The notes under the pieces are model-generated. The model was not told the origin of the DNA. It did no database searches and saw only the letters and a list, made by a program, of their open reading frames with translations. DNA of 64,000 bases from Piezodorus guildinii (lineage: Eukaryota > Arthropoda > Insecta > Hemiptera > Pentatomidae), in NCBI GenBank assembly GCA_023052935.1, contig CM041292.1, positions 78,811,669-78,875,668 on the forward strand, read 5' to 3'. A program made the position numbers and the translations under genes. Below, piece by piece: positions 63,289 to 64,000 of this stretch (position 1 is its first letter; every line of letters starts with the position of its first letter).

Positions 63289-63602
63289 CGTAATATTTAT
63301 AAATTGATGACAGCTGTTGCCCTTGGAAGGAATGTATACTAACTGAGCACGAGAAGTGGTGGGGCAGTATTAGGATTATAGATAAGGAGCAGCAGTTAAA
63401 TATATATTATTTAATTTACCTTATGATATTTCAATCCCAGTTCGGCCAATTTTCTTTAAACTTCGTATAATTATACAATACACCAATGTTCTTAATTGTT
63501 CAAAAAATCTAAGCAGTTACTCCACTTTAACCACTTTTAAATTCACTTTAGCACAGAGCCGATCTAAACACAACGGCGGCTACAGCCTAACTCAATTCAT
63601 TA

Positions 63603-64000
63603 GGCCTTAATATTAACCATTAGCTTTTTCAAGGATTTCCCAGAAATAAATATAAGCCTCAACAATTTCACCTCAAACTAATCTTTGAATTTCATTTGAT
63701 CAGATAGATACAACTTCAATTAACAGTAATAAATAAAAGTAACATTAAAACAAATACTTATATAGTAACAGGAGCGTATAGTTTATAATTATAGTAAAAA
63801 TGGTTGTGAAAAGCAAAGCTCTGTAACTAAGGTGTTCTTTTTACTTCAATAAAAAATGAGGGGACCACTAAACATAGAATAAAATATATATATATACACA
63901 AACAAACACACATTTATTGACATGACAGACCATATAGGTTCTTGGCCGCACTATATTGTCTCCTGTTTTTTTTTGTTTTTTTATCAAAATTGTCTTCAAT
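63603..64000. other. OXA1L intron beyond LINE-A; no exon seen
   Basis: AT-rich sequence with a TA/CA tract near 63885-63912. No OXA1L exon (presequence or first transmembrane helix) could be recognised on the minus strand before the window ends. Confidence 0.5.

Larger units (their letters stand above)
58377..63591 (-). mobile_element. LINE-A: full-length two-ORF LINE in an OXA1L intron
   Basis: Flanked by TCAATTCATTA (58366-58376 and 63592-63602), with CTAA preceding both copies. On the minus strand the order is: 5' leader of about 300 bp (63591-63289), ORF1 (ATG at 63288), a UAG, ORF2 with endonuclease and reverse transcriptase, and a 3' UTR ending in AATAAAGC then an ATT repeat. Without the nested LINE-B and one copy of its target duplication, the element is about 4.2 kb. 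One nonsense codon in ORF2 (TAA at 60104-60102) is the only other clear lesion, so it is fairly young. The RT resembles RTE/BovB-type enzymes, but the separate ORF1 with a coiled coil is not typical of RTE. Confidence 0.88.

Overview
This is a piece of an animal nuclear genome, most probably an insect. It is very AT-rich, its genes are split by GT-AG introns, and it is crowded with transposons of kinds common in arthropods: Tc1, mariner, Helitron, RTE-like and Jockey/CR1-like LINEs, tRNA-derived SINEs, and MITE/foldback elements. There are no operons, Shine-Dalgarno sites or CRISPR arrays. I cannot fix the insect order from this window.

Five host genes can be reconstructed with phase-consistent splice junctions. 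They are: a TMEM186-like mitochondrial membrane protein (3.1-3.8 kb, +); the kinetochore protein NDC80/HEC1 (13.4-34.1 kb, +, 14 coding exons); a DUF1295 / steroid-reductase-like membrane protein (44.2-39.2 kb, -, 5 coding exons); the cytosolic Fe-S assembly factor CIAO2B (46.5-50.4 kb, +, 3 coding exons, 163 aa); and the C-terminal half of the mitochondrial insertase OXA1L (58.1-51.25 kb, -, with 5' exons outside the window). NDC80 converges on the DUF1295 gene, the DUF1295 gene and CIAO2B diverge, and CIAO2B converges on OXA1L. They are unrelated housekeeping genes, not a pathway cluster, although TMEM186 and OXA1L are both mitochondrial membrane-biogenesis proteins.

The rest is mostly mobile DNA, much of it nested. 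0-13 kb: a Tc1 element with double (IR/DR) ends, one LINE inside another LINE, a Jockey-like LINE with a SINE inside it, a deleted mariner and an RT fragment. NDC80 introns: a nearly full-length RTE-like LINE (LINE-C) with 13-bp target duplications, a second LINE-C copy in the opposite orientation inside a foldback element, a Helitron carrying a LINE insertion, SINEs of three families, MITEs and a perfect 26-bp hairpin. 39-50 kb: a TIR element, a Ty3/gypsy pol remnant, a SINE, a long-TIR MITE and mariner-like debris. 51-64 kb: the OXA1L introns hold a complete mariner, a SINE with 15-bp duplications and a full-length two-ORF LINE (LINE-A, 58.4-63.6 kb). LINE-A's ORF1 is itself split by a younger LINE (LINE-B).

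The most interesting observation is in LINE-A. ORF1 and ORF2 lie in the same frame, separated by a single UAG followed by CAAUCA. This matches the UAG-CARYYA context known for efficient stop-codon readthrough in plant RNA viruses. The first in-frame ATG of ORF2 lies downstream of the endonuclease's expected catalytic Asn and Glu, so ordinary re-initiation there would give a dead endonuclease. A gag-pol-like readthrough strategy in a LINE is therefore a testable hypothesis. Also notable are a single-base frameshift in a six-A run of NDC80 exon 11, and inverted LINE-C copies that bracket only NDC80 exon 5.
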